Source: Hoylesella loescheii DSM 19665 = JCM 12249 = ATCC 15930 (GTDB lineage Bacteria; Bacteroidota; Bacteroidia; Bacteroidales; Bacteroidaceae). From it: 64,000 bases of DNA. Numbering within the stretch: position 1 is the stretch's first letter; every line of letters begins with the position of its first letter. Shown here one piece after another: positions 25,110-33,294 of this stretch. The stretch is taken from the NCBI RefSeq assembly GCF_000378085.1, contig NZ_KB899214.1:105092-169091 (forward strand). The letters are read 5' to 3'. Both the position numbers and the translations under genes were made by a program. The notes beneath the pieces were generated by a model. It searched no databases. It worked only from the letters and a program-made list of their open reading frames with translations, and was not told the DNA's origin.

Positions 25110-27204
25110 TGTTGTTCCCCTTAAAATATATCTGCTGCAACATATCTAAATCTTCCATTGCATTGGCAGTACCTCTTAGATACTCGAAAAGTACCCCTTT
25201 CAAATGGTTGTCCCAAAGGTTCATATAGGCAGCCTTCTTGTTTGAATGGTCTTCGTTTAGGTAAAGACTTAATTTGCTAAAATATGCTCCGCCAATATGA
25301 TATGCTGAGTTAAGTCCCTCAATGCCTGTATTGGTTTCTTCATTCCAGATTGCAGCATTTAGGCGTTGCATTACTTCAACCACTTCATCTTTCATCTCTT
25401 TAAGTTCGTCTAACATACTTGTATTATCGTTAGCCTTTATTTCTTCCCATGCAAAACGACGGCGCATGGCGAAATCCATGCTTTCAACACTTCTGTCTAT
25501 ATCGTTCATTGTTCCAATGATGTACACATTTTCAGGAACAAAGAAATACTCACAAAATGGATCAGCCTCATCGCTTATCATATTTTGATATTGCGTTTTA
25601 ACCATTCCCTTTCCTCCCCGATAAGCTGGGTCTATGCTGAAGAAAAGTTCTCCAAATATCTTTGACATTTCTCCACGGTTTATTTCATCAATGATGAAGA
25701 CGAACTTCCTTGATGGATCGTCTTGAATGTCATTAGGTTGGTAACTAAGATAATGATCTTTTATATAGTCTCCAATTGACTTTATATAAGTGTCGTTAGG
25801 GTGCCAAACTCCGTTTGCAATGTAGCCTGACATTCTTCTATCTGATATACTCCATCCTGATTTATCAGGAACAGAAATTAGTTGATTCTCATTCAGCGCA
25901 GTTTTAATGATCGTATTACTTCTGAAACTTTTGATATCTACGTGTCCTTTTTCTCTTAGTTCGTCTTTAAATGCGTGTATTGCTTCTGAAATCGATTTTA
26001 ATTTTACGAAACTGTTCATACCCTTTATTGCTTTTTTGCAAAATTCTTTGAACACGCCATCTTTTCTTTCAAATCCAATGTTGCCATTCCTGTCTGGTGG
26101 TGTAGGGCGCAATCCTTCAACAAAGTCTGTATAATCGTACGAAGGATGAAATTGAACGAAGTCGTATTCTGCGTTCATTGCCTCAGCTATGGCTTTTGCC
26201 AAGTAAGTCTTTCCTGTTCCGGGGGCTCCAGTTAAGATAAGATTTTTATTTGCTTCCAATAGCTTTATGTACCTATTATATTTATTATCGTCTCGCATCC
26301 TGTTATTGTTCAGTTTTAGTAAATAGTTATGGATATAATGTGGAATTTGGTCTTTCTTGCTCAGTGTTCCGTAAGGCGACCATTGTGTTTCAGGTGGATT
26401 AATGCCTAAATCGTGAACAGATATACATCCCTGTTTATTAAAACACAGCCAAGCCACATCAATATAATGTGAATAGAAAGAGTCTTTCCCCTCTTCATCT
26501 CTTCCTGCATAGTGGATATGTTTCTCGTATTTGTACTGAGATAAGGCAATTCCAATACCCCATAACCCATGGTTGTTATTAGTACAGCACACAATGTCTC
26601 CTTCGTTAATTTGTTTTATCAACATGAAAGACCTAATCGCTGCTGAGTCATTTTGATATTCCTGTTTAATTCTGTCCATGCTATAGTCCGTGTAATCTGT
26701 ATTATTCCAGCCTATTGACATGATGTTCTTAGACAGGAAACTCTTCCACGCCTCCTCTTTTTGTCCCTGGCAGTGAGAAGGACAGATAAAATAACACTTG
26801 CGTTGTCGTTGCAAATCCTCGATTGTGAGATGATATGGTATAAAGAAATTAGGGGTATCTTTTTCTATTCCTAACGTCGCCATGAAACGTTCAAATTGCT
26901 CTGATAGGAAATCATCTGCTACTCCTTTGTACAATTTCAATTCCTGAAACTTGGGATTGGTATCTCTTCCATCCCCGTGGTTTTTTGTATGCTTCTCTAT
27001 GGTGTTGTTCTTGTAACCAACAAAACGGCTTGGAGCAAAAAGCAAGATGTTTCCAAATGGCTCTACCACATACCATCTCCCTCGTTTGAAATGTTTCAAA
27101 GCCCATTCTTTCTCCTCTTCATTATTGCTCTTTGCATACGAATATAGCGTATATATGTTTTTTATAACATCAATTCTGTTTTCTATAAAATCATCTCTTT
27201 TCAT
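25093..27204 (-). CDS. mcrB: McrB-like AAA+ GTPase with an EVE/PUA-like recognition domain
   Basis: A 703-residue protein. Residues about 136-260 (CYFICPSHCQGQKEEAWKSF to YIDVAWLCF) look like an EVE/PUA-type module, which in other McrB proteins reads modified cytosine; the remainder of the N-terminus is unassigned. GAPGTGKT (326-333) is Walker A, FVFIIDEINRG Walker B, and GTMNDIDRSVESMD is the McrB-type NxxD signature for GTP. An extra segment lies between Walker A and B. Leftward operon with mcrC. A perfect 8-bp dyad lies 38 bases upstream of its ATG. Confidence 0.85.
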   Translation of the reverse strand: MKRDDFIENRIDVIKNIYTLYSYAKSNNEEEKEWALKHFKRGRWYVVEPFGNILLFAPSRFVGYKNNTIEKHTKNHGDGRDTNPKFQELKLYKGVADDFLSEQFERFMATLGIEKDTPNFFIPYHLTIEDLQRQRKCYFICPSHCQGQKEEAWKSFLSKNIMSIGWNNTDYTDYSMDRIKQEYQNDSAAIRSFMLIKQINEGDIVCCTNNNHGLWGIGIALSQYKYEKHIHYAGRDEEGKDSFYSHYIDVAWLCFNKQGCISVHDLGINPPETQWSPYGTLSKKDQIPHYIHNYLLKLNNNRMRDDNKYNRYIKLLEANKNLILTGAPGTGKTYLAKAIAEAMNAEYDFVQFHPSYDYTDFVEGLRPTPPDRNGNIGFERKDGVFKEFCKKAIKGMNSFVKLKSISEAIHAFKDELREKGHVDIKSFRSNTIIKTALNENQLISVPDKSGWSISDRRMSGYIANGVWHPNDTYIKSIGDYIKDHYLSYQPNDIQDDPSRKFVFIIDEINRGEMSKIFGELFFSIDPAYRGGKGMVKTQYQNMISDEADPFCEYFFVPENVYIIGTMNDIDRSVESMDFAMRRRFAWEEIKANDNTSMLDELKEMKDEVVEVMQRLNAAIWNEETNTGIEGLNSAYHIGGAYFSKLSLYLNEDHSNKKAAYMNLWDNHLKGVLFEYLRGTANAMEDLDMLQQIYFKGNNNDDIN

Positions 27205-27241
27205 GTTTGTTGTTAGATCTTAATCGAGTTTTAGTAGATAA

Positions 27242-27264
27242 AAGTGATTATATTACAATCACTT
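27242..27264. promoter_or_regulatory. dyad upstream of mcrB
   Basis: AAGTGATT (27242-27249) and AATCACTT (27257-27264) are perfect reverse complements around a 7-base centre, close to the likely mcrB promoter. It could be an operator; no regulator gene is adjacent. Confidence 0.35.
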
Positions 27265-27610
27265 ACCGATGCAAAATGTAAAGTTGGAGGTTGTTTATTA
27301 TTATATGTGTATGATAGCTAGTCTTTTATTATAGTTTTATTGGATTACTGGTGTTATACGGGTAACAAACTGGTAACATATTTAATGAAAGCGCCTCCCG
27401 AGTTGATAGAAATCAGCTTCGAGAGGCAATTCAACGCAACTGATTAAATCAGTCGCGACAAAGGTACATCTTTTTTTAGAATTATCACTTATTATGTGTT
27501 TGAAATCAACATGTCATTCGTGATATAGCTGAGGCTTTACCATTATTGTTATCTTGGTTGTCAATAATGTGAAAAAGCCCGCTACATGAAACTTCTTCCT
27601 GTCATAATAG
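27265..27610. other. gap with a possible short leftward transcript
   Basis: No open frame of note. A TACCTTTG -7 box faces left at 27466-27459; downstream of it are a small dyad (ACTGATT/AATCAGT, about 27439-27453) and an imperfect GC-rich hairpin (about 27394-27428, GCCTC...GAGGC). Together they could specify a short RNA, but no -33 box is seen. Confidence 0.25.
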
Positions 27611-27640
27611 AATAGAGAACCCGAATTCAGGTTCTCTATT
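27611..27640 (-). terminator. terminator after the 82-residue gene
   Basis: AATAGAGAACC (27611-27621) and GGTTCTCTATT (27630-27640) pair perfectly around an 8-base loop, 23 bases beyond the stop at 27663. AT-rich on both sides, so it may work in both directions. Confidence 0.65.
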
Positions 27641-27662
27641 CTTATTGTATGCTTCTATCACA

Positions 27663-27911
27663 CTAGATTTGTTGGTATTGTTCTTCAAACGTATGCTTTA
27701 ATCGTTTGTACATTTCGAGTTCAGCATCAAATTCGTCGTTATAAAAATCCATGAACTCGTCACACTTTTCTCCATAGATGTATAAATCATAAATGCCATC
27801 ACACTTCCTACTCTTGAAAGAAACAAATTCTTTACCATAGAACGACTTAAAGGTGTCATTAACGGCTTCTTCGGGAAGGCACTCAAACATTATAAAACCA
27901 AGCTCTTTCAT
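27663..27911 (-). CDS. hypothetical acidic protein, 82 residues
   Basis: Not recognised. It is short, acidic and rich in aromatic residues (EFVSFKSRKCDGIYDLYIYGEKC), with no membrane segment. It has its own consensus promoter and terminator and lies at the edge of the prophage, so it may be the last host gene or a phage-border gene. Confidence 0.6.
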   Translation of the reverse strand: MKELGFIMFECLPEEAVNDTFKSFYGKEFVSFKSRKCDGIYDLYIYGEKCDEFMDFYNDEFDAELEMYKRLKHTFEEQYQQI

Positions 27912-27945
27912 ATTTAATCTTTATTAGTTGTTTATTATTATGCTG

Positions 27946-27977
27946 CAAAGATACGAACTTATTTTGGTAGTACCAAA
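27946..27977 (-). promoter_or_regulatory. promoter of the 82-residue gene
   Basis: Minus strand: TTTG (27977-27974), exactly 20 bases, TATCTTTG (27953-27946). Confidence 0.7.
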
Positions 27978-28011
27978 TATTACACCATCTTTTTTTGAAA
28001 ATCAATAAAAT

Positions 28012-28034
28012 GGGTGTGTCATCGCGACACACCC
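28012..28034 (-). terminator. terminator closing the prophage late transcript
   Basis: GGGTGTGTC (28012-28020) and GACACACCC (28026-28034) pair around a 5-base loop; on the minus strand ATTTTATTG follows. It is 31 bases beyond the stop of the last phage gene and marks the practical left end of the prophage late operon. Confidence 0.75.
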
Positions 28035-28064
28035 TTACCAAAAACTAATACAAAACTATGAAAA

Positions 28065-28574
28065 CTAAAAAATTACATACGTGACGCCAATGCCTATATA
28101 CGGCTCGAATAATTTAGAGTTAATGCCATAGCCATATCCTGCGCTGATGCCGATGCCCCACTTTCTGGGAGGTTTGGTTACCATGCGTTCGATAGTGCGT
28201 GTGGTGTATACCATCTTATTATACGTGTGTATGCTGTCCAATCTCGGCTGATAGCCGCTTACCCATGCCGTATAGTTGCTGTCCCTGTATGTTCTCTGGG
28301 TGATTGGTAACGTAACATCAACGCTATCAGTGTCTTTTATCATTTTCGTGACCTCACGAAAATGGTGGATAGGAACTCTCGCCGCCTGCCACTTTACGAT
28401 GGTGTCGTGGACAGGTTCGGGAGCTGCTGCTTTGATAGTGTCGTACATTGTCACCACCTCCGTCCTTATCCGCTCCTTTACGCGCTCTTCGCCTTTCCCA
28501 CCTTTCCCTAGGATAAAGCCTAAGACGAGAGCAAAGAGCAGCAATACCAATATAAGAATGTTCTTTCCTTTCAT
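28065..28574 (-). CDS. phage membrane-anchored protein (DUF6808-like), lysis region
   Basis: A 169-residue protein with one N-terminal membrane segment (residues 5-22), a charged linker and a C-terminal part rich in Gly and Tyr (GIGISAGYGYGINSK) that looks like short outer-membrane-type strands. From memory it resembles DUF6808 proteins of Bacteroidales phages and prophages. An inner-membrane anchor reaching across the periplasm would suit a spanin-like role, but that is inference. Last gene of the late operon. Confidence 0.55.
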   Translation of the reverse strand: MKGKNILILVLLLFALVLGFILGKGGKGEERVKERIRTEVVTMYDTIKAAAPEPVHDTIVKWQAARVPIHHFREVTKMIKDTDSVDVTLPITQRTYRDSNYTAWVSGYQPRLDSIHTYNKMVYTTRTIERMVTKPPRKWGIGISAGYGYGINSKLFEPYIGIGVTYVIF

Positions 28575-28576
28575 GC

Positions 28577-29008
28577 CTACACAATTTCAATGAATACTTT
28601 CTTACCTCGTTGCACCTCCGCCGCCATTGTCCGATACAGCCTATCGAAAGTGCTGCGGCTTTCAACGAGTTGTCCCTTAATCTTGTTAAGGCCTACAAGG
28701 ATGCACCCCTCCGTGTCTTCGGGGGTATTCCCCGAATGGATGCGCACGCCCTCAAATCCTTTCACATTCATAAGCAGGGGCATCACGCGCTTGAACCTTG
28801 GCGACATCGTGAGCCTTACCTCGTAAGTGCCTCGCGGTATGGCCGTCCTGCCTTTCACTTTCCCTTTTAGGATTTCGGCGGTGGTCATACTATCATTAAG
28901 CCCACGATTGGTGTCTTCCAACGTGTCACAGAAATACTCACCATCGACGAACAGGTGTCCAATGGTGTATGTTTCCTTGTTAGCCCTTGTCTTTAATGTT
29001 AATTTCAT
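28577..29008 (-). CDS. DUF5675 family phage protein (probable lysis enzyme)
   Basis: A 143-residue protein matching DUF5675: GHLFVDGEYFCDTLED at the start, IPRGTYEV, and RIHSGNTPEDTEGCILVG, where His, Asp and Cys could form an active site like that of L,D-transpeptidase-type folds. The family is common in phages of Bacteroidetes next to holins. A peptidoglycan-active role is plausible, not shown. It is followed after 2 bases by the last late gene. Confidence 0.72.
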   Translation of the reverse strand: MKLTLKTRANKETYTIGHLFVDGEYFCDTLEDTNRGLNDSMTTAEILKGKVKGRTAIPRGTYEVRLTMSPRFKRVMPLLMNVKGFEGVRIHSGNTPEDTEGCILVGLNKIKGQLVESRSTFDRLYRTMAAEVQRGKKVFIEIV

Positions 29009-29020
29009 TCAGACCTCCTT

Positions 29021-29293
29021 TCACACTAGTCCAATTACAGAGCCACACGCCGCGCCGATGATGTCCGCCTTGATATCGCCCAAATCAAACGTTTCTTTTT
29101 CCTTAAACCTGTCATAACACTCCTTGCTGATGCCAACCGCCAAACTCACACAAAAGCCTAGACCAGCGGATAAAAGGCATCCTGCGCCACACCTGCGCAA
29201 GCATCGCGTGGTGATGTCGGCAAGGACAAGGGATGCCGTGATGTGCATCCACCTGTCCGAGCCGAAACTTGCCAATCTTTCGGTCAGTTTCAT
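29021..29293 (-). CDS. phage membrane protein, YfiM/DUF2279-like
   Basis: A 90-residue protein starting MKLTERL, with SDRWMHITASLVLA, a glycine-rich membrane segment and KECYDRFKEKETFDLGDIKADIIGAACG. The HxxxS and KExxD...D..AD..GA spacing recalls YfiM-type lipoproteins used as outer-membrane partners in lysis; no lipobox is seen here. The ATG at 29293 overlaps the stop of the upstream gene as ATGA, which supports this start over longer frames. Confidence 0.6.
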   Translation of the reverse strand: MKLTERLASFGSDRWMHITASLVLADITTRCLRRCGAGCLLSAGLGFCVSLAVGISKECYDRFKEKETFDLGDIKADIIGAACGSVIGLV

Positions 29294-29607
29294 AGCAGTA
29301 AGCATATACCGATAGAAATGGCAGTCGCCACTAACGCCAACACAGGATTGTGCCAATCATAACGGGGTTTCTTTACCTTCTCTTCCTTGTCTTCCTCATC
29401 TTCCTCCACCTTGGGTTTCACCATTACCGCGCGCATGGCCTCCAAAAAGGCGCACATGATGGCGCAGGCAATGAATGCGAACACCCAATTGTACTCAGCC
29501 TCGCTTTCGGTCAACATCGGCACAAATCCGAACACTAGACCAAGGACGATGAACACCATCTTTGCCACACTAAAATACTTCTTGAAAAATTCCTTAACCT
29601 TTTCCAT
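29290..29607 (-). CDS. phage membrane protein, 105 residues
   Basis: Two hydrophobic segments near the N-terminus (MVFIVLGLVFGFVPM and WVFAFIACAIMCAFLEAM), a strongly charged acidic-basic middle (VEEDEEDKEEKVKK) and a third membrane segment at the C-terminus. It lies in the lysis cluster between a holin-like gene and a YfiM-like gene. Role unknown; an accessory holin or anti-holin is possible. Confidence 0.65.
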   Translation of the reverse strand: MEKVKEFFKKYFSVAKMVFIVLGLVFGFVPMLTESEAEYNWVFAFIACAIMCAFLEAMRAVMVKPKVEEDEEDKEEKVKKPRYDWHNPVLALVATAISIGICLLL

Positions 29608-29612
29608 TTTTG

Positions 29613-30107
29613 CTATTGTTTTTTGTTCATGTTATTTTTCGTTCCCTCTATATTCTCCGCCCCGCTCTTCATGTACTCGCTTAAGTATGGTATCTTCTCC
29701 ACCATCTTCAACGAAAGAACCCAGTAAAGGAAGTTGAAGAACTTCCACATTGGGGTGTCGGTAATTAATATCCTGCATACGTTCTTCAAGATGTTCACTC
29801 CGTAGAACCATACGGCCATAACGCACATTATCCGTATTCCTGTTACCGCCTCTTCCGCATTATGCAGGAAATAACCCACTATGCACATGCAGGCCGCAAT
29901 GACGAAGAACACCAATATGTGCAGGAAAAACGTCTTCGCCTTACGCCATTCCCATCCGTTGCCCTTTACCACATCGTCAACAACCCCGAAAACGAAGTTG
30001 ATGAGGAAGAGCAGCATCATCCCTTGCATGAAGTCGGCAATAGGCACGAGCCGTGAAAACAACCAACTGCCTATCACTAATAATACTCCTTTAATCTCGT
30101 CTATCAT
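29613..30107 (-). CDS. phage holin family protein
   Basis: A 164-residue protein with four hydrophobic segments. LFLINFVFGVVDDVVKGNGWEWRKAKTFF is the recognisable block of the holin_4-type phage holins: a membrane helix, a short acidic turn, then a basic amphipathic region. It would form pores in the inner membrane at the end of infection. Five genes of the same lysis cluster surround it, all leftward. Confidence 0.72.
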   Translation of the reverse strand: MIDEIKGVLLVIGSWLFSRLVPIADFMQGMMLLFLINFVFGVVDDVVKGNGWEWRKAKTFFLHILVFFVIAACMCIVGYFLHNAEEAVTGIRIMCVMAVWFYGVNILKNVCRILITDTPMWKFFNFLYWVLSLKMVEKIPYLSEYMKSGAENIEGTKNNMNKKQ

Positions 30108-30119
30108 ATATTTCTGTTT

Positions 30120-30560
30120 TTAAGTTAGAATTGTTCCATATATAAGCCCGAAAGCAGCCACCTCGCCCACATAGTACGGCTTTGGCAACTTAGCCGCCCA
30201 ATAGCAACCCCACGCCATCGCCACACATGCCACAATCCGCGTATGGAATGACATTGCCCACATCACACCGCATATCAACGCAGTGAATGCCCCGACGGCG
30301 TGCATCTTGTCTACCTTGTAATGGGGGGCAATGGCGACTATCAGCAGCCCGAATACCACGAACAAGGCCAAGAAAGGAGCATCACCGCCCTTTTCCAACA
30401 TCGGGGGCAGCATCAGCCCACCACTTACGGCTATTACCACGGAGAACAGCCACGGATGCTTGCCGATGTAGTAGTTATCGCTCACATACTCTCTCACTCC
30501 ATACGCTAAGCCCATTGCCATTAGGTATGTCGCCAAAATTATTAAACTGATCACTGCCAT
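30120..30560 (-). CDS. phage membrane protein, 146 residues
   Basis: Four or five hydrophobic segments and little else (LFVVFGLLIVAIAPHYKV, FTALICGVMWAMSFHTRIVACVAM). Not matched to a known family. It is next to the holin-like gene and separated by one base from the stop of its upstream neighbour, so it belongs to the same late transcript and perhaps to the lysis or superinfection-exclusion functions. Confidence 0.65.
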   Translation of the reverse strand: MAVISLIILATYLMAMGLAYGVREYVSDNYYIGKHPWLFSVVIAVSGGLMLPPMLEKGGDAPFLALFVVFGLLIVAIAPHYKVDKMHAVGAFTALICGVMWAMSFHTRIVACVAMAWGCYWAAKLPKPYYVGEVAAFGLIYGTILT

Positions 30561-30561
30561 A

Positions 30562-31080
30562 TCACATCGTCTTTAAGTCCAACTTCTCGGGATAGCCTTG
30601 TGTATAGTCGTATCTCTGTACCTCCTCAATCGATTTCAACCCTCGCACCGCATGGATGTGAGCCTGCGTGCGGTTGTAGGCCTTGTAGGCGTAATGGCCT
30701 ACCATACCCAGCATTTTCAAGGCTAGGTCGCAATTCACATTTAGGCAAAAGCCATTTAGCCATATCTCGCTCTCGGTTTGGCCATTCTCTTTGTCCAATT
30801 GGATAGCCCTGCTTGTTCCAATACGGTCTTCACGGCTTAGCCACGCGTCCATGCCATTCAACTTGAACGAATTGACCGCGCTAGATTTATCGTACTCCTT
30901 AATCTCGTCCACCTTATTCTCAATGGCTTGTTTCAATAGTTCCTCCTCTGATGGCATGGTTTCGATATACGGCATATATCCAGCCTTTTCGTATTGCTCG
31001 GCCGTTGGATTGATTACCATCATGCCGTCTACTACTATGTTGTTCGGGGCGAAATTGCCCTCATTGTCTATGTATCTCAT
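30562..31080 (-). CDS. phage tail-fibre-associated protein, DUF4376-like
   Basis: A 172-residue protein with an N-terminal beta part (MRYIDNEGNFAPNNIVVDG) and a helical C-terminal domain (IKEYDKSSAVNSFKLNGMDAWLSREDR..) resembling DUF4376, which is found in fibre-assembly or fibre-attached phage proteins. It lies directly after the leucine-rich fibre-like gene, with 5 bases between, which fits such a role. Confidence 0.6.
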   Translation of the reverse strand: MRYIDNEGNFAPNNIVVDGMMVINPTAEQYEKAGYMPYIETMPSEEELLKQAIENKVDEIKEYDKSSAVNSFKLNGMDAWLSREDRIGTSRAIQLDKENGQTESEIWLNGFCLNVNCDLALKMLGMVGHYAYKAYNRTQAHIHAVRGLKSIEEVQRYDYTQGYPEKLDLKTM

Positions 31081-31085
31081 GTCGT

Positions 31086-32147
31086 CTAGTTGTTAAATTC
31101 GCTCATCGGCCTAATTCTCTCACCTAAGTTTTTGAAATTGTGGTCAGCCTTATATTTGTCTACACTCTGGTCTGGAACATACAATTTCCACGTGTTATTA
31201 TTTATTGCAAAATCAAAGGGATATTGGTCATTAGCTGTTATTTTCTGTGGAACTTCCTTAGAATGCATTTTTATCCATTCCAATTTTGGGCAGGCCCATA
31301 CCATCCCGTGGCCCCATTTGAAATTTTGAGCTAAAAATTCAATTCCGACCAATTGTGTCTGATAAAAGGTTGTTCCATTTACTGTCATTACGCTTGATGG
31401 AATTGTCATTGTCCCAGTAAGGTTTTTACATCCGTAGAAGGTTCTATACATTGAAGTCACACTAGTGAAATACTTCAACTCTTCAAAAGTACGTAATTGG
31501 AGAGAGTTATTAAACGTATTGTTTAATACAGTTATTCTTAGTACATTTGCCATGCTCATCTTACCATTGTATAATCTCTCTAATGTCTGCCTAGCATAAG
31601 GGTCTACTATATTTAGTTGTAGCTCTGGATTACCCCATTCATGAACTCTATTAGAGGGAGTTTTAGATATTATTTTTAAGGATGTAAATTCTTCTAAACC
31701 CTCCTTTGGTACATATATGTCTAAATCACCACATTGAAATGGCTGAAATTGTGAATTAAATAGCTTAGGTACGCTAGATAAAATAACCGTACGTAAATTA
31801 GGTGTACCTTGAGGGTATCTCTCAAGCCCCATTGACCAAGCACTTAATGTTATTACACGGTTTGGTATAGATATTGATACAATGTTTGGTGCGAATCTGA
31901 TGTAATGCTCTGGAATATACACTATGGGACGGTCAGCCTTGACTTTCCAAAGTCCATTTTCAAATACATGTTCCAAAATCTTAATATCCCTATCGCCACC
32001 ATAATTATTCAGCATGGCCACTGCATCAGCCTTATTGTTATCTATGGTTGTGTACCATATCTCGTTGTTGGGCTGTACAGAGTAGTTAACTCCTTCAACG
32101 CATAGCCTATCGAGGTCACTTCTCATCATCATTATACGTCTGTGCAT
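31086..32147 (-). CDS. leucine-rich-repeat (BspA-type) phage surface protein
   Basis: A 353-residue protein with repeated beta-helix-like units in its second half: YFTSVTSMYRTFYGCKNLTG, MTIPSSVMTVNGTTFYQTQL and CPKLEWIKM are the type of BspA-like leucine-rich repeats. It ends with VPDQSVDKYKADHNFKNLG, a common close of such repeats. Codons and base composition are more AT-rich than in the neighbouring tail genes. It overlaps the upstream gene by one base (TGATG). Position after the tail genes suggests a receptor-binding or decoration protein acquired separately. Confidence 0.68.
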   Translation of the reverse strand: MHRRIMMMRSDLDRLCVEGVNYSVQPNNEIWYTTIDNNKADAVAMLNNYGGDRDIKILEHVFENGLWKVKADRPIVYIPEHYIRFAPNIVSISIPNRVITLSAWSMGLERYPQGTPNLRTVILSSVPKLFNSQFQPFQCGDLDIYVPKEGLEEFTSLKIISKTPSNRVHEWGNPELQLNIVDPYARQTLERLYNGKMSMANVLRITVLNNTFNNSLQLRTFEELKYFTSVTSMYRTFYGCKNLTGTMTIPSSVMTVNGTTFYQTQLVGIEFLAQNFKWGHGMVWACPKLEWIKMHSKEVPQKITANDQYPFDFAINNNTWKLYVPDQSVDKYKADHNFKNLGERIRPMSEFNN

Positions 32148-33157
32148 CACTCAACCTCCCCCATGATAATAACGTTATTCACAATAGATGCCTGATACCT
32201 CTTACCTGCGCGAATGGTTGGTGTGTAGTTGTTGTACCATTTCAACGTGGCAGGGAGTGATAAGTTTGTCGGTGTCGCTGGCGATTGGAACTCGAACGCA
32301 TATTCATTCACCACATTTGGCATTGGTGCGCCTAATGTTAACGTAAGTTGCGCTACCTCTCCCCACACGTGCATTGCGTTCGGCGTAAGCGCAAAAGTTG
32401 TGTCGGCCGTGCCGTGGTTGACGAGTGACAGCCATCCTGTGTCGCCTTTTACACCTTTGAGCGATGCCAGCCATTCCTCGGTAGTGCCGATATATCCATG
32501 TTCCTTGGCAAGCTCGTATGCGCTCTTGCCGTCCTTGATGGTACTTAGCTTGTCGGTTATGGACGTGTTCAACTCCTGCCACTCTCTATTTACCTCTTCC
32601 AATTTCGTTTGCAAGCCCTTGGCCGTTTCCTTGGTTGCGTTCATCGTCTTGGTGAGTTCGGAGAACGTGGCGTAGAACTCCTCCTGCGTGCCTTGGTAGC
32701 CTTTCTTTACGGCCAACTCGTATGCGGAAACAATGGCATAGTTCATCGCCACCTCCATCTGTACGTCATCGAAAGAGCTAGCCCCTGTGACGAGTTCTAT
32801 CACGCCATCGGGGAAAAGCACGTCCCTGCGCTTGCCGCTTGGGAAATTGGGGTCGTCCTGCATAATCCGCACCTCCGCTTTGAGCGTGCCGACCTCCAAG
32901 TTACCGCCTTGGATGAAACATGTGGCGGTGCCGTCTGGGTTGACCTTGCAATTGGTCAATGCGCCATTCTCACGGCCACATGTGTATCTGCCACCGCCTG
33001 TGCTTGTGAATATCACCGTGAAGTCGCCATCGGGGAAAGGCTTGTGGCTTCCCTCCGTGCCCAACCGAAGACGTACGTAGAAGTCCTCGTTGTAATTCTT
33101 TCTCGCTAGCGGTGTCAAGCCGCGGTTATTGTTGCAATTCATTATGTCGTGGTGCAT
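32147..33157 (-). CDS. phage baseplate/tail-fibre protein with repeated AYELA motif
   Basis: A 336-residue protein. An N-terminal beta domain (FYVRLRLGTEGSHKPFPDGDF) is followed by a coiled coil (about 165-210) and two copies of a short motif: SAYELAVKKGYQGTQEEFYA and SAYELAKEHGYIGTTEEWLA. The second copy runs into KGVKGDTG, a collagen-like start, and a C-terminal beta part. Such AYELA-GY-G-EEWL units recur in tail-fibre proteins. Transcription probably starts a few bases before its ATG, at a regulated late promoter. Confidence 0.7.
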   Translation of the reverse strand: MHHDIMNCNNNRGLTPLARKNYNEDFYVRLRLGTEGSHKPFPDGDFTVIFTSTGGGRYTCGRENGALTNCKVNPDGTATCFIQGGNLEVGTLKAEVRIMQDDPNFPSGKRRDVLFPDGVIELVTGASSFDDVQMEVAMNYAIVSAYELAVKKGYQGTQEEFYATFSELTKTMNATKETAKGLQTKLEEVNREWQELNTSITDKLSTIKDGKSAYELAKEHGYIGTTEEWLASLKGVKGDTGWLSLVNHGTADTTFALTPNAMHVWGEVAQLTLTLGAPMPNVVNEYAFEFQSPATPTNLSLPATLKWYNNYTPTIRAGKRYQASIVNNVIIMGEVE

Positions 33158-33167
33158 TATTAATTTA

Positions 33168-33199
33168 CAAAATTAAGCAATAGATACCTGTTGGGTATT
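33168..33199 (-). promoter_or_regulatory. phage late promoter with dyad operator (site A)
   Basis: Minus strand -7 box TAATTTTG (33175-33168), 11 bases or so before the ATG at 33157. There is no TTTG box 19-21 bases upstream; instead the dyad GATACC-TGTTG-GGTAT occupies 33183-33198, centred 16 bases upstream of the -7 box. Confidence 0.65.
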
Positions 33200-33260
33200 T
33201 TGTTAGGGCGAAATTAATGTTTTTTGTCTAGTATATTATGAAGACATGAAAAGTGATTGC

Positions 33261-33280
33261 GCCCCAATAATTTGGGGCGT
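33261..33280. terminator. hairpin between tail-tip gene and fibre operon
   Basis: CGCCCCAA (33261-33268), loop TAAT, TTGGGGCG (33273-33280): 8 bp GC-rich, 15 bases after the tail-tip stop. There is no long T-run on the minus strand. It separates the structural operon from the unit started at site A. Confidence 0.5.
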
Positions 33281-33294
33281 TATATAAAAAGATA

